Positions 1 to 8,481 of a stretch of DNA of 39,968 nucleotides are shown here, one piece after another. The stretch spans positions 1 through 39,968 of the forward strand of contig CAMVNR010000013.1 of the NCBI GenBank assembly GCA_947168905.1, in the 5' to 3' direction. A model generated the notes under the pieces. It was not told the origin of the DNA, ran no database searches, and saw only the letters and a program-made list of their open reading frames with translations. Both the position numbers and the translations under genes were made by a program. The DNA comes from an uncultured Lachnospiraceae bacterium. Lineage in GTDB: Bacteria > Bacillota > Clostridia > Lachnospirales > Lachnospiraceae. Numbering within the stretch: the first letter of the stretch is position 1; each line of letters begins with the position of its first letter.

Positions 1-2
1 GC

Positions 3-1349
3 CTTGCGGCGCTCCTCCCGGTATTAGGGGGAGAGTATGCCTTATTCACCTTTCTTCCTGTACAGAGTATCTTTAATCTCTTTAAGTACCTGAACCTCTT
101 CTCATACATTCATACAGCCAGACTATATACCAACTACCTGAATATCGATATCTTTACCATTCCCGTCGGGAACCGGAGGATGATGCTGGCCCTTCTGCCG
201 ATCCTGCTTACAGGCTTCCTGTATCTCTGTATCAGGATGCAGGCAAAACGTTACCCGGAAGGCAACCGTGATTTCCTTTCGAAGATCGCGCTGAAGGTGA
301 ATGCAGTCCTCGATATCATCCGCCGCCGGTTCACCATCGGCATGTGGGAAGCCTATAAGGTCCTGATCCTGCAGTACGGAATCGTCATGATGCTGATTAT
401 GTTTATCGCATCGAAGAGCCTGAGCTTTGCGGTCTGGTCTCCGATCCCGGAGGATAAACGCACTTATTACATGTATGTACAGGATATGCAAGGCCCGATT
501 GATGAAGAGACAGACGATTACCTGAAAAGAGCAAGAGAGAGTGCGGAGAAATCCGGAAACCCTTATGAACTGAACCATGCGCTGGATATGGTGGAAGAAC
601 AGGTGAAGGAACTGCGGGAGAAGGGAGAGGCGGAGCATTTCCGCCCCTGGATGCTGTATGATCAGGACTTCAACGCTTTTTACGGAGAAACGCCGAAGAA
701 CCGCCAGCGGCTGAACGCGATGATCGCGATGCTGTTCGTGGTCTTCCTGTGTGCCGGAATCACGTCCTACGAGAAGCAGGCAGGCGTCGTTCCGATGCTG
801 CGGTCGCTTCGGAACGGAAGAAGGAAGCTCCTCCTGAGAAAAGTAATGATGGCGCTTATCCTGTCGGCATTCGCCTGGGGCTGTGTGTATCTGAGGGAGG
901 CGCATCAGTTCACGGAGTTATTCCTGCCCAAAACCGGGAGTGCGGGAGAGGAAACCGTAATGAGGGAGTTTCTGGCGGCTCCAATCAAGAACCTGGACAA
1001 CTACTCAGATTTCCCTTTCAATATCTCCATCCGGGGCTTCCTGATTCTTTTGAACACGATGCGGCTCCTGATGCTGTTTTCGCTGTCCTTTGCGGTCCTG
1101 TATATTTCCTCTTTCCTTCCGAATGTGCGGATGGCGTATCTTGTGAACACAGCAGTCCTGATCCTTCCGGCACTGTTCACTGTGCTTGGAATCGGCTTCT
1201 TCAAGTGGATTTCCCCGCTGATTCCGGTGTCGGCGGCAGAACTTCTGCTTCTATTGGGGGAGGGAAAAACGGCAGCAGTGATTCCCTGGCTGGTCCTGAC
1301 CGCCACAGGACTCGGCTCTTTGATTCTGCACAAACGTAAGTGGGTATAA
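3..1349 (+). CDS. ABC-2-type membrane permease, 3' part (partial at left edge)
   Basis: The frame is open from the window edge to a TAA at 1347-1349, so about 448 residues of a larger membrane protein are visible and the start lies upstream. The visible part has hydrophobic segments in its first third, a hydrophilic charged region (roughly codons 150-230) and a C-terminal block of about five or six membrane spans, ending in a basic tail. This layout fits a permease subunit of a drug- or peptide-type ABC exporter of the ABC-2 class. No ATPase is inside the window; it would be expected upstream. The class assignment rests on topology and general resemblance, with no catalytic motif to confirm it. 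An internal ATG at 180 is not the true start, because coding continues upstream of it in the same frame. Confidence 0.55.
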   Translation, partial: LAALLPVLGGEYALFTFLPVQSIFNLFKYLNLFSYIHTARLYTNYLNIDIFTIPVGNRRMMLALLPILLTGFLYLCIRMQAKRYPEGNRDFLSKIALKVNAVLDIIRRRFTIGMWEAYKVLILQYGIVMMLIMFIASKSLSFAVWSPIPEDKRTYYMYVQDMQGPIDEETDDYLKRARESAEKSGNPYELNHALDMVEEQVKELREKGEAEHFRPWMLYDQDFNAFYGETPKNRQRLNAMIAMLFVVFLCAGITSYEKQAGVVPMLRSLRNGRRKLLLRKVMMALILSAFAWGCVYLREAHQFTELFLPKTGSAGEETVMREFLAAPIKNLDNYSDFPFNISIRGFLILLNTMRLLMLFSLSFAVLYISSFLPNVRMAYLVNTAVLILPALFTVLGIGFFKWISPLIPVSAAELLLLLGEGKTAAVIPWLVLTATGLGSLILHKRKWV

Positions 1350-1449
1350 TTGAATTTCGGACAGTTTCAGGAACCTTTAAGAAAACTTTGTGACTTGAAA
1401 AAGTAAGTTCCACTTGTAAGACGAATAATCGCCTTTTTGGAGAAATTTG

Positions 1450-1458
1450 TGATATGAT
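1450..1458 (+). promoter_or_regulatory. Extended -10 promoter candidate for the small lipoprotein gene
   Basis: TGATATGAT is an extended -10 element (TG, one base, TATGAT) located about 80 nt before the lipoprotein start. No clear -35 box is seen, which is tolerated by extended -10 promoters. Confidence 0.35.
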
Positions 1459-1539
1459 ATTCATGAAATCAAAAAGCAATCTCCTGCACGTCGCATAAGT
1501 ATCGTTCTAAATGTAAACAAAGTAAGGAGAACTCAGAAG

Positions 1540-1988
1540 ATGAAGAAAGTGAAATGCTGTATCTTAATTGGGATGGTCATAAGCATTCTCTCTTACACTT
1601 GCTGCGCTCATGAGAAAAAACCTGAAACTCCGGGTATGAACATGGTCCTTAAGAATCTGTCCGATACAGCCTTGGAAGAATTGGGCGATTCCGTCATATA
1701 CATCGGAAAAGCGATCAGAAATGACGATGTATCCGTTTTCATAGAGGCATCATTGGCAGACAACCATCTCTATTATGTCACTTTCTATGTGGAAGGTTCA
1801 GGAGATGTAAAACCGGAAGTGGACAGCCCGAATATAGACCTCTTTATGCCGATGAATTGCCCGAAAAAGATCACGGAATAATTCTGATCAGATTCCTCCA
1901 TCCCATGGATATTGAGACAGTAGAAAGCATTGAAATTGACGGAAGAAACTATAAGCTAAGCAATCTTAATTCAGACGACTCAGAATAA
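1540..1988 (+). pseudogene. Small lipoprotein-like gene broken by a frameshift
   Basis: An ATG at 1540 follows AAGGAG (1524-1529). The first frame gives 113 residues: a basic start, a hydrophobic segment and a cysteine-containing stretch near residues 20-23 that could serve as a lipoprotein signal. It stops at 1881. The next frame stays open across the junction and continues with convincing protein sequence (GIILIRFLHP, then ETVESIEIDG) to a TAA at 1986-1988. The two frames join naturally near 1842-1850: dropping two bases from the ctcttt run there would give one continuous protein of about 148 residues. This is either a real inactivating frameshift or a sequencing error. I do not recognise the family. 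No neighbour is close enough to suggest an operon. Confidence 0.5.
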
Positions 1989-2092
1989 GCGTGAGTTTAC
2001 TCCTGACTTCTTGGGGTATAATGATAGTCACTGGTGTCCGGTGTTAGTTAAACACTTCAATTTGAAATTAAGAGAATCTTAAGAAAGAGCGG

Positions 2093-2120
2093 TTGACTTT
2101 TCCATAGGGAACAGTATAAT
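2093..2120 (+). promoter_or_regulatory. Strong sigma-A-type promoter of the efflux operon
   Basis: TTGACT (2093-2098) and a consensus TATAAT (2115-2120) are separated by 16 nt. Transcription would begin near 2127, just before the hairpin at 2133. Confidence 0.75.
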
Positions 2121-2132
2121 GTAGGGAAGCAG

Positions 2133-2171
2133 AAAAGCGTTTTCATGATTTTTTTGCATGAAAACGCTTTT
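2133..2171 (+). terminator. Perfect 15-bp hairpin with T-run at the start of the leader (attenuator or operator)
   Basis: The arms AAAAGCGTTTTCATG (2133-2147) and CATGAAAACGCTTTT (2157-2171) are perfect reverse complements around a 9-nt T-rich loop, and the second arm ends in a T-run (2168-2172). It starts only a few bases after the predicted transcription start. It could be an intrinsic terminator acting as an attenuator, a stabilising 5' hairpin, or a dyad operator for a repressor. Confidence 0.5.
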
Positions 2172-2310
2172 TATGTGCAACCGGACGACCGGAAAAGGCG
2201 TCTTTAATAATACGGAGCATTATGAGCTGATTCTGTCACTTAAATGTCACCGTGCTGTGATACAGTAGATTCTGTATCAGGAAAAAGAACCAAAGAAGGG
2301 GGTGATTCTT

Positions 2311-3651
2311 ATGAGAAAGATTACGGTAATGCTTCTCGCCGCGCTCCTCGCGCTTTCGTGTCTTACGGGCTGCGAACAGGAAGACCTCGGCGAGGTAACG
2401 GTGCAGAATGTAGGCCAGATCACGGGCATGGGATCTGTCGGTATTGTCGACCGCTTTGCGGGCGTCGTGGTTTCGGAGTCCGAGACCAAGATTGAAAAGT
2501 CCGAGACGGCGGAAATCAAGGAAATCCTCGTGAAGGCCGGTGACAGCGTATCGAAAGGCCAGACGCTTTTCACCTATGATTCCACGATGATGGAATTCAC
2601 GCTTGAGCAGGCGAAGCTGGATCTCGAGCGCAAGAAGCTGACGCTGCAGAGCCAGATCGAAGACAAGGAAAAGCTTGAGAAGGAGAAGGAAAAGGCCAAG
2701 GAAGACCAGCAGCTGGCCTATTCTCTGGAAATCCGCGAACTGGAAGCGGCTATTCAGGAGAGCGAGTACAATATCAAGCTGAAGGAGCAGGAGATCGAGA
2801 AGAATGAAGCGGCGCTTCAGGAGACTTCGGTTGAATCCCCGGTCGACGGCAGGGTTCAGTCGATCAATCAGAACGGCGGTTTCGACGATTACGGACGTCC
2901 GCTGTCCTTCATGACCATTGTCGAGGACGGCTCCTACCGTGTACAGGGCTATATCAATGAGACGAATCTGCAGTCTCTGCCGGAGGGTACGGAAGTGCTG
3001 CTGCGTTCGCGTGTGACGGACGATACCTGGAAGGGAATGGTTTCCAAGATTGACTTTGAAAACGCCCAGAACGGCCAGTCCAACATGTATTATGTGTCGT
3101 ACGACAGCGGGGACAGCACCGGCACTTCGAGCAAGTATCCTTTCTATGTGGAGCTCTATGACAGCGAAGGCCTGATGCTCGGCCAGCACGTCTATATCGA
3201 GCCGGACTACGGTCAGGATGTCATTGACAACGCGAACGCGCTGATGCTTCCGATGTACTACATTGTCGACATTGACAGTGCTCCGTACGTTTACGCGATG
3301 GGTGCGAATGAAAAGCTCGAAAAGCGGAGTGTTACGCTCGGTACGGCCGATGAGATGATGGGAACTTATGAAATCGTTTCCGGGCTTACTGCTGACGATT
3401 ATATTGCTTTCCCCGAGGAGACACTCGTTGAAGGCATGAAGTGCACGATTTACGATCCTGCTTCGGAAGTTATTCCCGAGGGAGAAACCCATCCGAACGG
3501 CTTCGGGCCTTTAGGGGACGAGATTGATTATGATGACGGCATGTACTCCGAGGACGGGATGGAAGTCCTGCCGGAAGACGGAATGATGATCGATGAGATG
3601 CCGGAATTCGAGGAAGAGATTCCGGAAACCGGCGTGACGGTCGAGGAGTAA
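2311..3651 (+). CDS. HlyD/MacA-type adaptor lipoprotein of an ABC efflux system
   Basis: This is a 446-residue protein with a signal peptide ending in the lipobox LTGC (Cys21), so it is probably anchored to the outer face of the membrane. After it come a short biotinyl-lipoyl-like segment with the usual KAGDSVSKGQ turn, a long Lys/Glu-rich coiled coil (about residues 100-170), the second lipoyl half (ESPVDGRV), and beta-barrel domains typical of membrane fusion proteins. The C-terminus is an unusual acidic, Met-rich tail of about 50 residues. I chose the ATG at 2311 because AGAAGGGGG (2294-2302) sits at proper distance; the GTG at 2302 would overlap that site. It is first of four co-directional genes and should couple substrate capture to the MacB-like permease. 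Confidence 0.8.
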   Translation: MRKITVMLLAALLALSCLTGCEQEDLGEVTVQNVGQITGMGSVGIVDRFAGVVVSESETKIEKSETAEIKEILVKAGDSVSKGQTLFTYDSTMMEFTLEQAKLDLERKKLTLQSQIEDKEKLEKEKEKAKEDQQLAYSLEIRELEAAIQESEYNIKLKEQEIEKNEAALQETSVESPVDGRVQSINQNGGFDDYGRPLSFMTIVEDGSYRVQGYINETNLQSLPEGTEVLLRSRVTDDTWKGMVSKIDFENAQNGQSNMYYVSYDSGDSTGTSSKYPFYVELYDSEGLMLGQHVYIEPDYGQDVIDNANALMLPMYYIVDIDSAPYVYAMGANEKLEKRSVTLGTADEMMGTYEIVSGLTADDYIAFPEETLVEGMKCTIYDPASEVIPEGETHPNGFGPLGDEIDYDDGMYSEDGMEVLPEDGMMIDEMPEFEEEIPETGVTVEE

Positions 3652-3666
3652 CGGAGGGAACAGACG

Positions 3667-4347
3667 ATGATTCTTAGTATGACCGACATCTGTAAGGATT
3701 ATCCGATGGGAAAATCCGTTACACAGGTGCTGAAAAATGTGAATCTTTCCGTCAGCGAGGGCGATTATATCGCGATCATGGGTCCTTCCGGCTCCGGCAA
3801 GACGACGCTGATGAATATTATCGGCTGTCTGGACGTTCCGACATCAGGGGAGTACCTCTTCGGCGAGAAAGATATCAAAAAGTGCAAGAAAAAACAGCTG
3901 GCGGATCTGAGAAATAAGAAGATCGGATTCGTATTCCAGTCCTTCAATCTGCTGCCGAAGCTGACGGCGCTTGACAATGTTGCGCTTCCGCTGCTGTACG
4001 GAGGCGTGAGAAGGTCGGAGAGAAGACGCCGCGCGAAGGAAGCGCTGGAGAGAGTGGGACTTGCGGACCGTGTCGATTACCGGCCGGATCAGCTGTCCGG
4101 CGGCCAGTGCCAGCGTGTCGCGATCGCGCGCGCGATTGTCGGAAATCCCGACGTGATCCTCGCGGACGAGCCGACCGGCGCGCTGGATTCGCAGTCCGGC
4201 GCCCAGGTGATGGACCTTTTCCATACGCTTCACGAGCAGGGAGCGACAATCCTGATGATTACGCATGACCGGAATGTGGCGGAGCATGCAGAGACGATCA
4301 TGCACATCAAGGACGGCGTGCTGACGGGAGGTGATCAGGATGAATAA
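3667..4347 (+). CDS. MacB/LolD-type ABC transporter ATPase
   Basis: The 226-residue nucleotide-binding subunit carries a complete motif set: Walker [10 protein letters not shown] (39-47), Q-loop near 91, signature LSGGQ (143-147), Walker [13 protein letters not shown] (163-174) and an H-loop in MITHD near 200. Length and the PTGALD form are typical of the MacB/LolD/FtsE family that drives FtsX-fold permeases. It lies 15 bp after the first adaptor, and its stop overlaps the start of the second adaptor by 8 bp, implying translational coupling. It should energise the permease encoded at 6026. Substrate cannot be deduced; related Gram-positive systems export antimicrobial peptides or self-toxins. 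Confidence 0.92.
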   Translation: MILSMTDICKDYPMGKSVTQVLKNVNLSVSEGDYIAIMGPSGSGKTTLMNIIGCLDVPTSGEYLFGEKDIKKCKKKQLADLRNKKIGFVFQSFNLLPKLTALDNVALPLLYGGVRRSERRRRAKEALERVGLADRVDYRPDQLSGGQCQRVAIARAIVGNPDVILADEPTGALDSQSGAQVMDLFHTLHEQGATILMITHDRNVAEHAETIMHIKDGVLTGGDQDE

Positions 4348-6013
4348 AGCAGTCAAACGTATTCTGATCATCGTACTGGTACTGGCGCTTCTGGGCGGAG
4401 GAACCTATGGCGGCCTAACGGTTTACCGCAACATGAACCGCGAGCCCGTGAAAGTGTTCCGGGTGTCCGATTTCGCGCAGACCAATATGTGGATGGACCA
4501 GAGCGAATCCTCCGGCAGCGTGAAGATGGACAATATGCAGAAGATTTATCTGTCGGACACGCAGACCGTGACGGAGGTTTTCGTGACGGAGGGCCAGCAG
4601 GTGAAGGCCGGGGATCCCTTAATTGCCTTTGATACGACGCTTTCGAAGCTGGACGTCGAGAAGGCGGATATCGCGCTCGAGAAGCAGAAGCTGGAGCTTT
4701 CTAACCAGCAGAAGGTACTGGAGCGCCTGAAATACGCGAGGGTTACCGAGGACCTGGAGGCCATGATGAATGCGCTGCAGGCCCAGCTGGAGCAGGCCTA
4801 CGCGGATATGCCGGAGCCCGAGTACCCGGAACTTCCCTTAGGCAGCTGGACGGAAGAGGATCCGCGCTATATTGAAAATACCGGAGCGATCGATCCGGAA
4901 GCGCTCCTTATGGAGAGCGGAAAGGACGATATCTTTGTCGTGCTGGTAGACGGCGAAGAGGGACAGTACTACGGCTATTACGGCCTCGAGATCAGTAAGG
5001 TCCCGGAGGCAGCGCCGGCCGGGGAGGATGTGCCTGCAGATACGGAGCCTTCCAAAGAGGAAGTTGCGGGTGATACAGAAGAAGCCGCAAACCCATCGGC
5101 AGAAGGCGGGGAAGCGGCGGAAGAACCGGCGCCTGTTAACGAACCGAAGCTTAAGATTGCGGTCTTCTCGCCGATTCCGATTGAGCCGGATGTGCCGGAG
5201 GAGCCGGAGATCATCGCTTCGATTCAGGCACAGATGGAATACGTCAGTTCGCTGTATTCCAATGCTTATTCCAGAGAAGAGCTTGCGAATCTGAAGGAAA
5301 GCACTGCGAAAGCGATCAGCGATCTCGAGCTGGAGATCCGGATTGCCGAGGTGAACCTGGAGAAGGCGAAGGCTGAGGTGAATGACGGAACGGTCCGCGC
5401 GAATATCGACGGCGAGATCACAAGTGTCCTTCCGATTGAAGAAATGGGCAGGTCGCTTGATGCGGTTCTGGTGCTTTCCGGCGGCGGCGGATACTATGTT
5501 ACGGGCTCCATCGGAGAGTTTGACCGTGAGAAGCTCATGATCGGCCAGAGCGTCAATGTCATGTCCTATATGGACGGAATGATGTACGAGGGAACGATTA
5601 CCGAGATCGGCGACCGCCCCGCGCAGCAGAACGGCTGGTCCGGCGGAAACAACAATGTCTCCTGGTATCCATTTACCGTCTTTGTGGACGCTTCGGCGAA
5701 TCTGCAGGAAGGCGACTGGGTCGGACTGACCTACAACGCCGCGGAGAATGAAAATACCGATTCCGCCTGGTATCTCGAGAAGTTCATGATCCGCTCGGAG
5801 AACGGCAGAAATTATGTCTACAAGCGCGGAGAGGACGGGCTTCTGGCGAAGCAGTATATTACGACCGGAAAGATTATCTGGAACGAATATTACGAGATCC
5901 GCGGAGGCATTACGATGGACGACTTTATCGCGTTCCCCTACGGGCGGGATGTGACGGACGGCGCGGACACGGTCGAAGCGACCCCGGATGCGCTCTACGA
6001 GTCGATGAATTAA
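4340..6013 (+). CDS. Second HlyD/MacA-type adaptor, large, with an acidic insertion
   Basis: A 557-residue protein with one N-terminal membrane anchor (about residues 7-28) and no lipobox cysteine. It repeats the adaptor plan: a lipoyl half (VTEGQQVKAGDPLIAFD), two coiled-coil arms separated by a long insertion, the second lipoyl half (VNDGTVRANIDGEITSV), then barrel domains. The insertion (about residues 155-300) contains a Glu/Ala/Pro-rich disordered stretch and two PEYPELP-like proline runs, which makes the protein longer than usual. ATG 4340 is preferred over GTG 4331 because GGGAGG (4326-4331) then lies at normal distance. Two different adaptors in one operon suggest a heteromeric adaptor ring or division of labour. 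Confidence 0.8.
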   Translation: MNKAVKRILIIVLVLALLGGGTYGGLTVYRNMNREPVKVFRVSDFAQTNMWMDQSESSGSVKMDNMQKIYLSDTQTVTEVFVTEGQQVKAGDPLIAFDTTLSKLDVEKADIALEKQKLELSNQQKVLERLKYARVTEDLEAMMNALQAQLEQAYADMPEPEYPELPLGSWTEEDPRYIENTGAIDPEALLMESGKDDIFVVLVDGEEGQYYGYYGLEISKVPEAAPAGEDVPADTEPSKEEVAGDTEEAANPSAEGGEAAEEPAPVNEPKLKIAVFSPIPIEPDVPEEPEIIASIQAQMEYVSSLYSNAYSREELANLKESTAKAISDLELEIRIAEVNLEKAKAEVNDGTVRANIDGEITSVLPIEEMGRSLDAVLVLSGGGGYYVTGSIGEFDREKLMIGQSVNVMSYMDGMMYEGTITEIGDRPAQQNGWSGGNNNVSWYPFTVFVDASANLQEGDWVGLTYNAAENENTDSAWYLEKFMIRSENGRNYVYKRGEDGLLAKQYITTGKIIWNEYYEIRGGITMDDFIAFPYGRDVTDGADTVEATPDALYESMN

Positions 6014-6025
6014 GGAGGTGCGCTG

Positions 6026-7273
6026 ATGTTTGAGAATATAGGACTGGCCTTTCAGGGCGTCTGGAGTCACAAGCTGCGTTCCTTCCTGACCATGCTCGGC
6101 ATTATCATCGGTATCGCGGCAATCATCACCATTGTATCGACCATCAAGGGAACCAACGAGCAGATCAAGAAAAACCTGATCGGCTCCGGCACCAATACGG
6201 TACAGATTTCGCTGAACCGGGACGGCAATGAATATGATCTGCAGTGGTCGGCGCTGCCCGAGGGCGTGCGTACGGTGACGGAGGAAGATCTCTCGGAGCT
6301 TCGCAAGCTTGAGGGCGTGAAGGAAGCGAGCGCCTACCGCTACCGCAGCTACGCCGACGGAATTTTCTACGGAAACACCGCCTACAGCGGCGCGCTCTAC
6401 GGAATTGACAGCCACTATTTCGCTGCAAATAATTATATCATCAATTCCGGCCGCGGCTTTACGGCGGACGATTATACAAAGTACCGCAAGACGGCGATCG
6501 TGGAATCGACCGTAGCTTCGAGCCTGTTCAACGGAGAGGATCCGGTCGGCAGGACCATCGAGATCATGAGCGAGCCTTATACGGTTGTCGGCGTCGTATC
6601 GCAGGTGGTCGTCAACGAGCCCGTCATCAACAACCTGCAGGACTATTATATGTATTCGGCGGAATCGGGCGGAACGATCTTTATTCCGGATGTGTGCTGG
6701 GATATTTCCTACCGTTACGATGAACCTCAGCGCGTCGTGATCCGCGCAAAGACAACGGATGAAATGGCTACAGCCGGAAAGGCGGCCGCAGACTGGCTCA
6801 GCGAGAACCTTATCCAGGGAAACACCTATGCATATAAGGCTTCTGACCTTCTGGAGCAGGCCTCCAATCTGCAGTCTCTGTCGCAGACGACCAATAACCA
6901 GCTGATCTGGATTGCGGGCATTTCGCTTCTTGTCGGCGGTATCGGCGTCATGAACATCATGCTGGTGTCCGTCACGGAGCGTACGCGGGAGATCGGTCTG
7001 AAGATCGCAATCGGCGCGCGCGGCCGCAGAATTCTGTGGCAGTTTTTGACGGAAGCCGCCGTGCTTACGCTGATGGGCGGACTCCTCGGCGTCGGCGCCG
7101 GAATCGGACTTGCGTACATGCTCAGCAATGTCATGGGAACGCCGGTCGCGATCTCCATTCCGGCCTGCGTGATTGCCGTCGCTTTCTCTACGCTGATCGG
7201 CATCATTTTCGGCCTCGTACCGGCGGTCAAGGCTTCCCGGCTGAACCCGATCGAAGCTCTGAGGCATGAGTAA
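6026..7273 (+). CDS. MacB-type FtsX-fold ABC permease
   Basis: 415 residues, the usual MacB permease length without a fused ATPase. The order is a first membrane span (about 18-40) with the typical KLRSFLTMLGIIIGIAA start, a large extracytoplasmic domain (about 45-285), and three C-terminal spans around the conserved GGIGVMNIMLVSVTERTREIG segment, ending in ASRLNPIEALRHE, the hallmark tail of this family. The ribosome site AAGGAGGTG lies just before the ATG. It closes the adaptor-ATPase-adaptor-permease operon. The family acts by mechanotransmission on substrates captured outside the membrane; the cargo here is unknown. Confidence 0.92.
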   Translation: MFENIGLAFQGVWSHKLRSFLTMLGIIIGIAAIITIVSTIKGTNEQIKKNLIGSGTNTVQISLNRDGNEYDLQWSALPEGVRTVTEEDLSELRKLEGVKEASAYRYRSYADGIFYGNTAYSGALYGIDSHYFAANNYIINSGRGFTADDYTKYRKTAIVESTVASSLFNGEDPVGRTIEIMSEPYTVVGVVSQVVVNEPVINNLQDYYMYSAESGGTIFIPDVCWDISYRYDEPQRVVIRAKTTDEMATAGKAAADWLSENLIQGNTYAYKASDLLEQASNLQSLSQTTNNQLIWIAGISLLVGGIGVMNIMLVSVTERTREIGLKIAIGARGRRILWQFLTEAAVLTLMGGLLGVGAGIGLAYMLSNVMGTPVAISIPACVIAVAFSTLIGIIFGLVPAVKASRLNPIEALRHE

Positions 7274-7322
7274 GCGGCAAGGGTAATAGAAGAAGGAATG
7301 CGCCGGGAGCACTGTTTACCAC

Positions 7323-7372
7323 AAAAAGATCAGACCACGAAGGCATAGAAGCCTTGTGGTCTGATTTTTTTG
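7323..7372. terminator. Bidirectional terminator between convergent genes
   Basis: ATCAGACCAC...GGC pairs with GCC...GTGGTCTGAT, followed by seven T on the plus strand and preceded by five A, so it can stop both the efflux operon and the convergent esterase gene. Confidence 0.85.
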
Positions 7373-7393
7373 TGCTTGTTAAACGACTTCTTT

Positions 7394-8260
7394 TCAGTCG
7401 GTAAAATTCCCCTTCTCGCCGTTGTCCGCTGCGAACAGGTAGTGCAGAAGCTCCGGAAGGTATTTGGCCCAGGCGGCTTCATTGTGAATCTGCCGGCTGT
7501 CAAACATAAACATGCACTGACGGCGGCCGAGGCCGTGCTTTTTGAAGATCCGGTAGACCTCGAGAACATAGTCCACGCTGGTGACGTCGATGCCCTGGTC
7601 GCCGTTGAAGAAGGCAATCCGGTGGTCCTTCAGCCGGTCAAAATCATAGGAATCAATGATTTCCATGAATTGATCATGATGGAACATGGGAAAGCCGGGC
7701 GAGCAGACAAGCGCGCGGCCGAAGACCTCGGGATTTCGAAGGATCATGTAGAAGGAAGCAGAGCCGCCGGCGGAAATGCCTCCGATGCAGGTGTTTTCAG
7801 GCTCCGGAAGGGTCAGGAAGTTTTCGTCGATCAGCGGCTTTAAGGTGTTTACGACAAAGTCAGCATAGATGTCCGTCGTACTCGGCTCCGGAATCAGCGG
7901 AATCTTATGGCCGTTGACCTCGACCTCAGTGTTTCTCGGATAGGGCGGCGTCAGTTCCGCGCCGCGGTCCTCGGAGGTATCAATGCCGACGACGATGGCG
8001 GAGAAGCCTTCACCGCGAAGCATTGTCACGGCGCGGTCTGCCTGAAGTTTATTGCGGCCGTCATTGCATTCGAAGACACCCTGGCCGTCATGCAGATAAA
8101 TGACCGGGAAGCGCTTCACACCGTCATAGTCTGCCGGAAGCCAGCAAAGGATCCGGCGCCTTCTGTGGTCCGGATAGGGAACCATTTCAAGTTCAAAGGT
8201 CTGTATGCTTCCTTCCGGAATCAGTTCGGGATACTCATAGGGCGTAAGATGTAGTTTCAT
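7394..8260 (-). CDS. Alpha/beta-hydrolase, esterase D / enterochelin-esterase-like
   Basis: The 288-residue protein shows the putative esterase fold: RRILCWLPADYDG near the start, PVIYLHDGQ (52-60) forming the oxyanion side, the nucleophile elbow GGISAGG with Ser163, and a late QIHNEAAW segment with the likely catalytic His259. The same QxHxExxWxxxLPxxLxxLF ending is common in feruloyl/acetyl esterases and Fes-like proteins. There is no signal peptide, so it should act in the cytoplasm. AAGGAG precedes the ATG. It is divergent from the GH1 gene, so a role in removing acyl groups from imported glycosides is plausible but inferred. Confidence 0.8.
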   Translation of the reverse strand: MKLHLTPYEYPELIPEGSIQTFELEMVPYPDHRRRRILCWLPADYDGVKRFPVIYLHDGQGVFECNDGRNKLQADRAVTMLRGEGFSAIVVGIDTSEDRGAELTPPYPRNTEVEVNGHKIPLIPEPSTTDIYADFVVNTLKPLIDENFLTLPEPENTCIGGISAGGSASFYMILRNPEVFGRALVCSPGFPMFHHDQFMEIIDSYDFDRLKDHRIAFFNGDQGIDVTSVDYVLEVYRIFKKHGLGRRQCMFMFDSRQIHNEAAWAKYLPELLHYLFAADNGEKGNFTD

Positions 8261-8385
8261 GGCGTCTCCTTCTTTCAGATTTGTTTAATGTCAGTATAGC
8301 ACAGAAGGACGGGGGATGACTACCAGAAATGAACGATAATTTCTTTAAGAAAAACAATTTACGACAGTTTTTCAAAGATTGTTGA

Positions 8386-8415
8386 TTGCAGTCATCCTCC
8401 TGGTTTTGATATACT
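8386..8415 (+). promoter_or_regulatory. Candidate promoter of the GH1 gene
   Basis: TTGCAG (8386-8391) and TATACT (8410-8415) with an 18-nt spacer lie in the divergent region upstream of the glycosidase. Confidence 0.5.
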
Positions 8416-8481
8416 TAATGCAGAATCAACGAGCGTCAGGGCCTTCTCCCTGACAAAGGGGCAAGGAAGGAGAAAGAACAT

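Larger units (their letters stand above)
1989..2310 (+). other. 322-nt noncoding leader region of the efflux operon
   Basis: No plausible gene is present. The stretch holds a second possible -10 (TATAAT at 2017-2022, poor -35), the strong promoter at 2093-2120, the perfect hairpin at 2133-2171, and the GGGGG ribosome site for the first adaptor. From the predicted start near 2127 the leader would be about 185 nt, long enough for regulation in the RNA. Confidence 0.6.

Noticed and set aside
2236..3492. A 418-residue open frame on the minus strand
   Set aside because: It mirrors the first adaptor gene and has low-complexity Leu/Arg content without family features.
4838..7312. An 824-residue open frame on the minus strand
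   Set aside because: It lies opposite the second adaptor and permease, which have clear motifs and ribosome sites; the antisense frame is Arg/His-rich and has no recognisable domain.
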